Assembly (NCBI GenBank): GCA_002392765.1
Contig: DGHT01000010.1
Span: 62,740 to 126,739 of the forward strand
From: Verrucomicrobia bacterium UBA3841
GTDB taxonomy: Bacteria; Verrucomicrobiota; Kiritimatiellia; RFP12; UBA1067
DNA length: 64,000 bases
Direction: 5' to 3'
Part shown: piece after piece, positions 53,946 to 61,631 of the stretch
How the letters are laid out: every line of letters begins with the position of its first letter
Numbering within the stretch: the stretch's first letter is position 1
The notes under the pieces: model-generated
Database searches by the model: none
What the model saw: only the letters and a program-made list of their open reading frames with translations
What the model was told of the DNA's origin: nothing
Program-made: the position numbers and the translations under genes

Positions 53946-55004
53946 ATGACCTGTGACACTATAAGCAACGACGTGACGATGGCGGGAGGCGTGCAGGGCA
54001 CGCTTCTCGCGAATCGGTATCGCATTGTAAAACAGCTTGGCCAGGGCGGCATGGGTTCTGTCTGGCTGGCGGAGGACAGGCAGCTGGACAACAAGCTGTT
54101 CGCCATCAAGATGCTGCCTAGCATTCTTGTCTCCAACAAGCGCGCGTACCGGCAGCTGAAGGACGAGGCGCTTGTGGCGATGAAACTGTCGCACCCGAAT
54201 ATTGTGACGCTAAGAGCCTTTGAGGAGAACAACGGCAACCCATTCCTCGTAATGGACTACATCGACGGCCAGACGCTGGACGACTATCTAGCCGGGAAAG
54301 GTAGCCTGTCAGAGGATGAGGTGGTCCGCATCCTCAAACCCATCGCCGCCGCGCTGGACTATGCGCACGGCGAAGGTGTCGTCCACCGTGACGTCAAACC
54401 CGCGAACGTGATGATCCGCAATGACGGCCATCCGTTCATCCTCGACTTCGGCATCGCTCGCGAGATACAGGAAACGATGACGCGCGTGACAGGCAAGCTT
54501 TCCAGCGGCACATTGCTCTACATGTCGCCGGAGCAGCTAAATGGTGAGGCGCCTAAGCCCTCGCAGGACATCTACTCCTTTGCCGCGATGGTGTACGAGT
54601 GCTTGAAGGGCGAGCCGCCGTTCAGCAGGGGGAACATCGAATTCCAGATCATGAACAAGCAGCCGGAACCGCTGGTAGGGCGCGATGCCCCCATCGCGCC
54701 GCTCGTCGCAGGCATAATGGCGGGGCTCGCGAAAAAGCCAGAGGACCGCCCGCCTACCTGCTCGGCAGTGCTGGAGGGGAATGTCTCACGCGGAGGCGCG
54801 GAGACGCGGAGAAACGAATATGGCAACGGTAGGGCGCGGACTCCGGCCGCGCCGGTGGGGTCACGCGTCCCGCGTAACCGCGTAGACGCGCCGCAGACAG
54901 GTTATGAGGTCAGCCCGGAAGAGTGTGGAGAGCGCAAAGGTTTCGACGGCACGGCTCCTGATTCCGCACTCGTCATCTGGACGGTGAAAAACAGCATTAT
55001 GTGA
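53946..55004 (+). pseudogene. Ser/Thr kinase copy 3, separated from its FGE domain by a frame break
   Basis: 352 residues. The kinase module is complete (~24-290), and its helix D-E loop is the short form AGKGSLSEDE without inserted repeats. The C-lobe loop carries a GTAG hairpin (54675-54700), and the tail has CGCGGAG and GTAG units (54784-54885). The TM is lost. The frame ends at TGA 55002-55004 after ERKGFDGTAPDSALVIW. The FGE domain continues in the -1 frame (DGEKQHYVTLTKGFW), and the FGE segment expected between DGTAPG and the GEKQH strand is missing, so there was a deletion plus frameshift. The kinase might still be made as a soluble protein. Confidence 0.78.
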
Positions 55005-55639
55005 CGCTGACGAAAGGTTTCTGGCTTGGTAAGTATCCTGTCACACAAAATCAGTGGCAGAGCGTTATGGGGAGAAATCCTTCATATTTCAAACAGTCGA
55101 TGTTATCCAAGATTTTTCCCGGCGCCAAAACAAGAGAGATTGAATATGAACTACGCCCCGTGGAATTGGTTTCGTGGAATGATTGCCAAGAATTCATCCG
55201 CAAGGTTAATGCAAGTTTGAGCTGCGGAGCGTGCTTGCCTACGGAAGCAGAGTGGGAATACGCTTGTAGAGCAGGGACTTCCGGCCTTTATGCGGGAGCA
55301 GGTTTAGACAGCATGGGGTGGTACAGTGACAATAGCGGAATGAAAACGCACTCTGTCGGGCGGAAGAGCCCGAACGCATGGGGATTCTACGATATGCACG
55401 GAAATGTCTGGGAATGGTGCGATGATTGGTATGGCGGGTATCCTTCCGGTAGCGTCACGGATCCTGTGGGGCCTGCCTCGGGCATTCACCGTGTGTTGCG
55501 CGGCGGTTGCTGGAGCAACCTCGCGCGTTTCTGCCGCTCCGCCAACCGGTTCTGGGATCGGCCTGGCTACCGCCGCAGGTTCAACGGCTTCCGCCTCTGT
55601 TGCTCCGCAAGACCGCGCGGCCATGGGGCGGAGCAATAG
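55001..55639 (+). CDS. FGE-sulfatase (C-type-lectin-fold) domain, former C-terminus of kinase copy 3
   Basis: 212 residues from GTG 55001, but the frame is open from ~54980 and no ribosome site is seen, so this is a detached domain more than a gene. Motifs: TKGFWLGKYPVTQNQWQ, CLPTEAEWEYACRAG, YDMHGNVWEWCDDWY, HRVLRGGCW, RSANR, NGFRL. Its 3' end (55490-55598) reads as a DGR variable region. A GC-rich 8-bp inverted repeat follows the stop. Confidence 0.75.
   Translation: MTLTKGFWLGKYPVTQNQWQSVMGRNPSYFKQSMLSKIFPGAKTREIEYELRPVELVSWNDCQEFIRKVNASLSCGACLPTEAEWEYACRAGTSGLYAGAGLDSMGWYSDNSGMKTHSVGRKSPNAWGFYDMHGNVWEWCDDWYGGYPSGSVTDPVGPASGIHRVLRGGCWSNLARFCRSANRFWDRPGYRRRFNGFRLCCSARPRGHGAEQ
55490..55598 (+). 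other. Candidate DGR variable region in the FGE domain
   Basis: Framework RVLRGG-W-AR-CRSANR-P-R-NGFRL is kept. The positions that are Asn in FGE-type template repeats are S,N,L / F / F,W,D / Y / R,R,F,N, mostly as NNC codons (AGC AAC CTC, TTC, TTC TGG GAT, TAC, CGC CGC AGG TTC AAC). The upstream part of the domain has mixed third bases, so the change is local. Confidence 0.7.
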
Positions 55640-55781
55640 CGCGAGCGAAGGAGCAGGGCGGGCGAGGCGGAGCCGCCCGCCACGACGCCGCGAGCGTACG
55701 GCAGATTACTCCAACGGGATTTGAATAGGTAAATATAAGTAAATGAGCCTTACGGGTGATCGGATGGCAAATTCAGGCGGT
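55640..55781. other. Post-FGE gap with GC-rich inverted repeat
   Basis: GGCGGGCG, 9-nt loop, CGCCCGCC lies ~40 nt after the variable region (about 55657-55681). DGR target genes often carry a stem-loop just behind the initiation-of-homing site, which this could be; a terminator is the alternative. The rest is unremarkable. Confidence 0.45.
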
Positions 55782-55868
55782 GAACTCTTTGAAAACGTGC
55801 GGATATGCCATTTGCAAACTCTTTGAAAACGTGCATGTTTGGTGTTAGCAAACTCTTTGAAAACGTGC
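55782..55868. repeat. Three 19-bp iterons with exact 34-bp period
   Basis: RAACTCTTTGAAAACGTGC at 55782-55800, 55816-55834 and 55850-55868. The 15-bp spacers differ. The array ends 10 bp before the -35 box of the DUF4143 ATPase gene, so an operator (about three helical turns apart) is likely. Confidence 0.75.
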
Positions 55869-55878
55869 AAGGCAGTTG

Positions 55879-55907
55879 TTGATTGGTGCCGAAAAATATG
55901 TTATAAT
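55879..55907 (+). promoter_or_regulatory. Promoter of the 55935 ATPase gene
   Basis: TTGATT (55879-55884), 17-bp spacer, TATAAT (55902-55907), 27 nt before ATG 55935. Confidence 0.75.
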
Positions 55908-55934
55908 ATACGCGAGATCGCTGAGGAAGCCTTG

Positions 55935-57314
55935 ATGAAGCGGAAGATATACGATAAACTGCTGGAATGGAAGCGGGTAAGCAACGGCAAGACTGCCGTG
56001 ATGCTTGATGGTGCGCGGCGTGTAGGCAAGAGTTACATTGCCGAGGAATTCGCCCGCAACGAATACGATGCCTATCTTCTTATCGACTTCGCCAAGGTTT
56101 CTTCCAAGGTCAAGCGGTATTTCAACGAGTATCTCGAGAATCTTGACACCTTTTTCATGTATCTCTTGAGCGCATACAATGTGGATCTGCCAAGGGGGAA
56201 AAGCGTCATCATATTTGATGAGGTGCAGAGATTTCCGCGGGCAAGGGAAGCCATCAAGTACCTTGTCGCGGACGGACGCTACCACTACATAGAGACGGGA
56301 TCATTGATTTCAATAACGAGAAATGTCAGGAACATAGTCATCCCTTCGGAGGAATGGCATCTTGAGATGTTTCCGTTGGACTTTGAGGAGTTCATGTGGG
56401 CTACGGGACACCCGGTGACGATGCCGGTCGTAATGAAGCATTTTGCAGACCGGCGGCCGCTCGGGCGCGAAATGCACGAGTCGATGATGGATATCTTCCG
56501 GCAGTATCTTGTGGTCGGCGGTATGCCGCAGGCGGTGGCCGAATTTGCGGATTCGCACAATCTCGGGCGCGTTGACGCGGTGAAGCGCTCCATACTTTCT
56601 CTGTACCGCGCAGACATTCGCAAGTTCGCCGGTGCGTTGAAGGACAAGGCATTGTCCGTGTTCAACTCCATTCCTTCGCAGCTGTCCAGACACGAAAAGA
56701 GGTTTGTGCTCGCCGAAATCGACGGGAATGGCCGTATGCGCAACTACGACACGACGTTTGAATGGCTTGACGGAGCAATGACCGTCAATCTCTGCCGCGG
56801 CGCGAGCGAGCCCAACGTCGGTCTTGAGATGAACTGCGAGCGCATGTCGTTGAAGTGCTATCTCGGCGACACGGGCCTGCTTGTCAGCATGGCATTCGGC
56901 GAGAGCGACCTTGCGGCGGAGGATGTCCACAACCGAATCCTTTCAGATAAAATCGAGCTGAACAAGGGGATGCTCGTCGAGAACGTTGTCGCGCAGATGT
57001 TCCGCGCCGCAGGGCACGGGCTGTACTTCTACTCGAATTCAAGCCGCATTAACAGTGAAGACAGGATGGAGATAGACTTTCTCCTCGCCAAGCCTGACCT
57101 GACCAGGCGGCACAATATTTCGCCGGTGGAGGTGAAGAGCGGGCGGAATTACGCATACGAGTCTCTTTCCAAGTTCAGGCGGAAGTTTGCCAATTTCCTT
57201 GACAAGGCGTACGTGCTTCACGCCAAGGATGTCATAGAAAAGGACGGTATCATTCATTTGCCGCTTTACATGGCACCGCTTATTGTCTCGGGAGTCGACG
57301 GGGGAGGTAGCTAA
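55935..57314 (+). CDS. AAA_14/DUF4143 family ATPase (copy 2)
   Basis: 459 residues from ATG 55935 (GAGGAAG upstream); a longer open frame begins inside the iterons and is unlikely. Walker A DGARRVGKSY, Walker B VIIFDEVQRFPRAREA, TGSLISITR, and the long variant with LEMFPLDFEEFMWA. DUF4143-like nuclease fold at the end (ENVVAQMFRAAGHGLYFY, MEIDFLLAKPD, PVEVKSGRNY). It overlaps kinase copy 4 by one base, so the ATPase and kinase probably share a transcript under the iteron-bearing promoter. Confidence 0.9.
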   Translation: MKRKIYDKLLEWKRVSNGKTAVMLDGARRVGKSYIAEEFARNEYDAYLLIDFAKVSSKVKRYFNEYLENLDTFFMYLLSAYNVDLPRGKSVIIFDEVQRFPRAREAIKYLVADGRYHYIETGSLISITRNVRNIVIPSEEWHLEMFPLDFEEFMWATGHPVTMPVVMKHFADRRPLGREMHESMMDIFRQYLVVGGMPQAVAEFADSHNLGRVDAVKRSILSLYRADIRKFAGALKDKALSVFNSIPSQLSRHEKRFVLAEIDGNGRMRNYDTTFEWLDGAMTVNLCRGASEPNVGLEMNCERMSLKCYLGDTGLLVSMAFGESDLAAEDVHNRILSDKIELNKGMLVENVVAQMFRAAGHGLYFYSNSSRINSEDRMEIDFLLAKPDLTRRHNISPVEVKSGRNYAYESLSKFRRKFANFLDKAYVLHAKDVIEKDGIIHLPLYMAPLIVSGVDGGGS

Positions 57315-59197
57315 TGATGGATTACAGCACCATAAACGACGTGATGACAATGCAAAGTGGCGAGAATCCTCTCCTTGCGGGGCGCTATCGCGTCGTCCGC
57401 CAGCTTGGGCAGGGCGGCATGGGTTCTGTTTTGCTGGCGGAGGACAGGCAGCTGGACAACAAGCTGTTCGCCATCAAGATGCTGCCGAGCATCTTGGTGT
57501 CTAACAAGCGCGCGTACCGGCAGCTGAAGGACGAGGCGCTTGTCGCGATGAAACTCGTGCATCCGAACATCGTGCAGCTGCGCGCCTTCGAGGAGAACAA
57601 CGGCAACCCATTCCTCGTAATGGACTATATCGAGGGCGAAACGCTGGACGACTATATCGGGGAACGGCCTACTGGGGGAACGGCCGTCTCGGCCGTTTAC
57701 AACGGGGAACGGGGAACGGGGAACGGGGAACATGGAACGGGGAACGGTAGGGCGCGATCACCGAGCGCGCCGCAGGGAGGTCTCTCAGAATCCGACGTTC
57801 TCCGCATCCTCCGTCCCATCGCCGCCGCGCTTGATTACGCGCATTCGAAGGGTGTTGTCCATCGCGACGTGAAACCCGGCAACGTTATGATTGCGAAGGA
57901 TGGAACGCCGTACATCCTGGACTTCGGAATCGCGCGCGAAATACAGGAGACGATGACGCGCGTGACGGGGAAACTGTCGTCGGGCACGCTTCTCTACATG
58001 TCGCCGGAGCAGCTAAATGGTGAGGCGCCTAAGCCCTCGCAGGACATCTACTCCTTTGCCGCGATGGTGTACGAGTGCTTGAAGGGCGAGCCGCCGTTTG
58101 TTCGTGGAGCCATAGAAGATCAGATAAAGAACAAGATCCCCGAGCCTCCGGTAGGGCGCGATGCCCCCATCGCGCCGCTCGTCGCAGGCATAATGGCGGG
58201 GCTCGCGAAAAAGCCCGAGGATAGACCGAAGACTTGTGCGGCTGTGCTGGAGGGGAATGTCTCACGCGGAGGCGCGGAGACGCGGAGAAACGGATATGGC
58301 AACGGTAGGGCGCGGACTCCGGCCGCGCCGGTGGGGAAGGAATTCTCACGCGGAGGCGCAGAGACGAAGAGGACGAACGGTGCAGGCAAGGTGCTGGCGG
58401 TTCTGGCGTTTGTTGCGGCTATAGCCGTCGGATGGTTGTATGTGAACGCGCGAGCCGCGCGTTCTACTGGGGGAATGGGCGTCCCGCCCGTTGCGAGGCA
58501 AGAAACCACTGGGGGAATGGGCGTCTCGCCCGTTGCAGCGAAAGACACCACTGGGGGAACGGGCGTCTCGCCCGTTATATTTGATGCCGGGCATGAGGGT
58601 GTGCAGCTTTGGGAGGGCGGACCTTACTGGGCAACGACGAACATCGGCGCGGAAAAGCCCGAGGACTACGGCCTCTACTTCTGGTGGGGCGACACGGCAG
58701 GACATCGCCCGTCAGGAACAAAGTTCGACTTTTATTTCTCGAAAGACAACCCAGCCATTTATACATACGGGAAGAGTGTATGGCAATTGCAAAGTTCTGG
58801 TTGGGTGACGAAAAGCGGCGTTCTTGCGCCGGAGTATGACGCGGCGCATGTCAAGTGGGGCGGGAAATGGAGAATGCCGACGGAACAGGAGTTGGAAGAT
58901 CTCAATGATAGTTGCGATTGGGAATGGACGGCAATAAACGGCGTGAATGGATATAATGTTCGCGGCAAGGGCGCCTATGCCTCCAAAAGTATTTTCCTCC
59001 CCTGTGCCGGCTACGGCGACAGGACTTCGCTCTACTATGCCGGTTCGCACGGCCTCTACTGGTCGTCCGTTCCGTACTCGGACAACATCATCTACGTCGC
59101 GGGGTACCTCTACTTCAAATCGGGCGACCACAGCACGAGCCCCAGCCGCCGCGGCTACGGGCAGTCTGTTCGCCCTGTCCAAGGGTTCGCCAAATAG
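57314..59197 (+). CDS. Ser/Thr kinase with TM and Fibrobacter-major-type domain (kinase copy 4)
   Basis: 627 residues; ATG 57314 with GGGGAGGT upstream. Kinase ~24-320 with the same motifs; N-terminus diverges (MMDYSTINDVMTMQSGENPL). Repeat block after helix D (57659-57782), GTAG hairpin in the C-lobe loop (58151-58176), repeat-built juxtamembrane segment, TM ~357-375, short repeat linker. The sensor domain (~420-627: LWEGGPYWATTNIGAEKP, WRMPTEQELEDL, FLPCAGYGDRTS, LYWSSV, GQSVRPVQGFAK) lacks the coiled coil of copy 2. The last ~50 codons are a candidate variable region. Confidence 0.87.
   Translation: MMDYSTINDVMTMQSGENPLLAGRYRVVRQLGQGGMGSVLLAEDRQLDNKLFAIKMLPSILVSNKRAYRQLKDEALVAMKLVHPNIVQLRAFEENNGNPFLVMDYIEGETLDDYIGERPTGGTAVSAVYNGERGTGNGEHGTGNGRARSPSAPQGGLSESDVLRILRPIAAALDYAHSKGVVHRDVKPGNVMIAKDGTPYILDFGIAREIQETMTRVTGKLSSGTLLYMSPEQLNGEAPKPSQDIYSFAAMVYECLKGEPPFVRGAIEDQIKNKIPEPPVGRDAPIAPLVAGIMAGLAKKPEDRPKTCAAVLEGNVSRGGAETRRNGYGNGRARTPAAPVGKEFSRGGAETKRTNGAGKVLAVLAFVAAIAVGWLYVNARAARSTGGMGVPPVARQETTGGMGVSPVAAKDTTGGTGVSPVIFDAGHEGVQLWEGGPYWATTNIGAEKPEDYGLYFWWGDTAGHRPSGTKFDFYFSKDNPAIYTYGKSVWQLQSSGWVTKSGVLAPEYDAAHVKWGGKWRMPTEQELEDLNDSCDWEWTAINGVNGYNVRGKGAYASKSIFLPCAGYGDRTSLYYAGSHGLYWSSVPYSDNIIYVAGYLYFKSGDHSTSPSRRGYGQSVRPVQGFAK
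57659..57782 (+). repeat. In-frame repeat block between kinase helices D and E (copy 4)
   Basis: Palindrome 57679-57686/57690-57697 (AACGGCCG, loop TCT), GGGGAAC heptamers, then GTAG plus GGCGCG hairpin, as in copy 1 but with a different heptamer number and order. Confidence 0.86.
58151..58176 (+). repeat. GTAG-headed REP-like hairpin in the kinase C-lobe (copy 4)
   Basis: GTAG (58151-58154), GGCGCGATG (58155-58163), loop CCCC, CATCGCGCC (58168-58176): a perfect 9-bp stem. The same element is in copy 3 at 54675-54700. Confidence 0.88.
58255..58585 (+). repeat. Repeat-built juxtamembrane and outer linker (copy 4)
   Basis: CGCGGAG units, a GTAG hairpin, the TM code, then three ACTGGGGGAAYGGGCGTC-CGCCCGTT units. 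The coding phase is the same as in copies 1 and 2. Confidence 0.8.
59006..59160 (+). other. Candidate DGR variable region of kinase copy 4
   Basis: A run of C-ending codons (TAC, GAC AAC ATC ATC TAC GTC, CAC AGC, AGC CCC AGC CGC CGC) between the framework TGGTCGTCCGTTCCG and GGGCAGTCTGTTCGCCC. The tail, stop and following ~70 bases match copy 2 almost base for base. Confidence 0.55.
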
Positions 59198-59246
59198 CGA
59201 CCGAAGGGAGCGCATTCAATTCTTCAATTCTTTAATTCTTCACAAT

Positions 59247-59345
59247 ATGAAATACCGTATCTTCATATCAAGCGTGCAGGATGAGTTTGCGGCGGAGCGT
59301 CGCGGACTGACACGTTTATCCCGGTATTGTTATAAGTGCAAATAA
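59247..59345 (+). pseudogene. Truncated copy of the DUF4062-ATPase gene
   Basis: 32 codons. The first ~19 (MKYRIFISSVQ-EFA-ERR) and the 50 bp upstream match the gene at 52472. The match breaks at ~59303, where foreign sequence begins. Remnant of a second kinase-DUF4062 pair. Confidence 0.8.
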
Positions 59346-59826
59346 CGGGTGCTTTTCGCGTTGTTTGTTTCGGTCCCGCGAGGCGGGGTGTTTCGGGCGA
59401 ACGCTCGCGCAGCGCGGCGCACATGCTGATGCAGTTCGCGCACAACCTATGGCAGGTGTTCGAGTCCGGCATCATCCGAAACCTTTCCAAGGGCGTAAGC
59501 CGCCCGACGCAGAGCCTGTGGGCCAAGAAGCTCTGCGAGGCGCTGCACTACTACGACTTCAGCGGAATTGAAATCGTCACGGTGCACCTCAACCACGAGT
59601 ACGAGTGAGAAGTAGCGACTGAATGATATTATGAGGTTGCCAGTCCACCTCTAATAAAATGCCTGGAATTCTGAACCCGATGGAATGATCGGGTCGGCCG
59701 TGCTTTGCCTGTAAACGACATCTCCGCGCTCTGCGCCTCTGCGCGAAACAATTCTCCCGGACCGGCGGATGCGACGAAGCGCGTCCCTTCCCGGGTTTTG
59801 CAATTTCTGCAATTAATTCTGCTGCA
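59346..59826. other. Decayed region with possible transposase remnant and repeats
   Basis: A 60-codon stretch (~59420-59608, AHMLMQFAHNLWQVFESGI, then LWAKKLCEALHYYDFSG) has the look of a DDE-transposase C-terminus, but no catalytic residues are present and the match is weak. Further on are a CTCCGCGCTCTGCGCCTCTG unit (the CGCGGAG family, reverse strand, ~59727-59750) and a small inverted repeat (GAGGT...ACCTC, ~59632-59650). Nothing else is seen. Confidence 0.4.
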
Positions 59827-59856
59827 TTGACATCTTGCCTGGCGGAATGCTATAAT
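59827..59856 (+). promoter_or_regulatory. Promoter of the 59916 ATPase gene
   Basis: TTGACA (59827-59832), 18-bp spacer, TATAAT (59851-59856). Confidence 0.8.
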
Positions 59857-59915
59857 ATTCGTGTTAAAAAAAACGAAATCTAGAACTGAATTAGTTTTTC
59901 GAGAAACGAGGTTGT

Positions 59916-61127
59916 GTGCAAGACGAAGATGTACAGATGTTGATAGATGCGTCGGACCGGTTGGTCGGCGCTGTTTCAACCGATTTTCGGCGCTATCTTG
60001 CGCCGCAGGTCGATTGGAATGAGAATATGTTGTGCATAAAGGGTCCGAAGGGCACCGGCAAGACCACACTTATTCTGCAGCACATACGGGACAAGTTTGG
60101 CGCGGGGAGCGACAAGGCTGTATATTTCGCCCTTGATCACATCTGGTTTTCCGACCGCAAACCCATTGACGCAATCGAGCACTTTTACTCGCACGGCTAC
60201 ACGCATCTTTTTATAGACGAAGTTCATCATTACAGAGAATGGGCCGGGCTGATGAAGACAGCCGCCGATTTTTATCCCGGACTGCACATTGCATACAGCG
60301 GCTCGTCGATACTCAAACTGTCGGCCGGGCAGGCGGATTTGTCCCGGCGGCAGGCGGTATACAATCTGAAGGGATTGTCGTTCAGGGAGTTTCTTTCGTA
60401 CGAAGGTGTTGCGGACTTCCCGCCGGTTTCGCTTGATGAATTGTTGAAGAACCATCGGCGCATAGCGATGGATGTTTGCGGCAAGGTCAAGGTTTTGCCG
60501 TTTTTCAGCCGCTATCTGAAGGAGGGATACTATCCTTTCTACAAGGCGAACGCCGGACATTTTGCCGAAAAACTCGCTGAGGTCGTCAACACCGTGATGT
60601 TCGTCGACTTGCCGGCCGTCGAGGGAATCACGCCTCCCACAGTCCAGAAGGCGCGCAAGATGCTCATGGTGCTGGCCAAAAGCTGTCCGCAGCAGCCGAA
60701 CATGTCGGCGCTGTACAGAGAACTCGAGACGGAACGGAATATGGGAATTCGCTTGCTGGCGGCGCTTGAGCGCGCGGAACTGTTTGCGGGAATCGACCAG
60801 GGCGCCGGGAAACTCAAGCACTTGTCGCGCCCGGAGAAGATATTTCTCGGGGACACGAATCTCATGAATGCGCTCGTGCCGTCTCCCGACGCCGGAACGG
60901 TGCGCGAGACTTTCTTCGCAAATCAGCTTCGTGCCGCCGGCTATGACTTAAAGACTCCAGACAAGGGCGATTTTGTCGTGAACGAGCGGCATACATTTGA
61001 GATTGGAGGAGTCGGCAAGGGATTCGCCCAGATCAAGGACAAGGCAGAGAGCTATGTGGTCAATGATGGTGTAGAGTTGGGAATCGGGAGCAAGATTCCG
61101 CTCTGGATGTTTGGCTTTCTCTATTAA
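59916..61127 (+). CDS. AAA_14/DUF4143 family ATPase (copy 3)
   Basis: 403 residues from GTG 59916 with ACGAGG 5 nt upstream. Walker A KGPKGTGKTT, Walker B LFIDEVHHYREW, sensor AYSGSSILKL, FREFLSYEG, C-terminal DUF4143-like segment (GDTNLMNALVP, ETFFANQLRAAGYDL, TFEIGGVGKGFAQI). Only distantly similar to the other two copies, so not a recent duplicate. Own promoter. It sits between the truncated DUF4062 gene and the kinase stub. Confidence 0.9.
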   Translation: MQDEDVQMLIDASDRLVGAVSTDFRRYLAPQVDWNENMLCIKGPKGTGKTTLILQHIRDKFGAGSDKAVYFALDHIWFSDRKPIDAIEHFYSHGYTHLFIDEVHHYREWAGLMKTAADFYPGLHIAYSGSSILKLSAGQADLSRRQAVYNLKGLSFREFLSYEGVADFPPVSLDELLKNHRRIAMDVCGKVKVLPFFSRYLKEGYYPFYKANAGHFAEKLAEVVNTVMFVDLPAVEGITPPTVQKARKMLMVLAKSCPQQPNMSALYRELETERNMGIRLLAALERAELFAGIDQGAGKLKHLSRPEKIFLGDTNLMNALVPSPDAGTVRETFFANQLRAAGYDLKTPDKGDFVVNERHTFEIGGVGKGFAQIKDKAESYVVNDGVELGIGSKIPLWMFGFLY

Positions 61128-61147
61128 CCTTTGAACGCGATGCGGCA

Positions 61148-61318
61148 ATGACCTGTGACACTATAAGCAACGATATGACGATGGCGGGAGGCGTTGAGGG
61201 CGCGCTTCTCGCGGGGCGCTATCGCGTCGTCCGCCAGCTTGGCCAGGGCGGGATGGGGAATGTCTGGCTCGCCGAGGACACGCAGCTCGACAACAAGCTC
61301 TTCGCCATAAAGATATGA
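61148..61318 (+). pseudogene. Kinase copy 5: 56-codon N-lobe stub
   Basis: ATG 61148 (MTCDTISNDM), P-loop LGQGGMGNVWLAED, and FAIK with the catalytic Lys, then TGA 61316-61318. The rest of the kinase is replaced by repeats. It mixes copy-2-like (first 18 codons) and copy-4-like (GRYRVVRQ) text, which suggests recombination between copies. Confidence 0.85.
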
Positions 61319-61327
61319 CATCCTGCC

Positions 61328-61450
61328 GGCGGGAACGGGGAACAGGGAATAGGGAACAGGGAACGGGGAAACTGGGGGAACGTATCCCCCGAGGCCGAAG
61401 GCCGAAGTCGCCTTGGCGAGCTCAATGCGGGGTGCCGCGCCGCGATTTCT
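61328..61450 (+). repeat. GGGGAAC heptamers plus linker-type repeat behind the kinase stub
   Basis: Heptamer tandem GGGAACAGGGAATAGGGAAC (61331-61372), then the ACTGGGGGAACGTATCCCCC block and GAGGCCGAAGGCCGAAGTCG as in the outer linker of copies 1 and 2. The intervening ~1 kb of kinase code is gone, as if repeats recombined. The following ~120 bases show no gene. Confidence 0.75.
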
Positions 61451-61576
61451 CACTCTTTGCGGCTGGAAATCACTCTATTTGCCTGCCGCATCTATGAAAG
61501 CGTTGGATTCGGTAAAACCGGATGCTTTGGACGGAGTGCGGCATTGATTTCAGATGCGTAAACCTTGGCCGTACGG

Positions 61577-61605
61577 TTGACTTCAATCGCAAAATGTTAT
61601 ATTAT
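61577..61605 (+). promoter_or_regulatory. Promoter of the FAD oxidoreductase gene
   Basis: TTGACT (61577-61582), 17-bp spacer, TATTAT (61600-61605), 27 nt before ATG 61632. Confidence 0.75.
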
Positions 61606-61631
61606 ATTGCAAAACCAATCGAGGCGAATCT

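Noticed and set aside
55782..55868. Three repeats with unequal spacers as a small CRISPR array
   Set aside because: Repeats are only 19 bp and spacers 15 bp, no cas gene is near, and the array ends exactly at a promoter. Operator iterons fit better.
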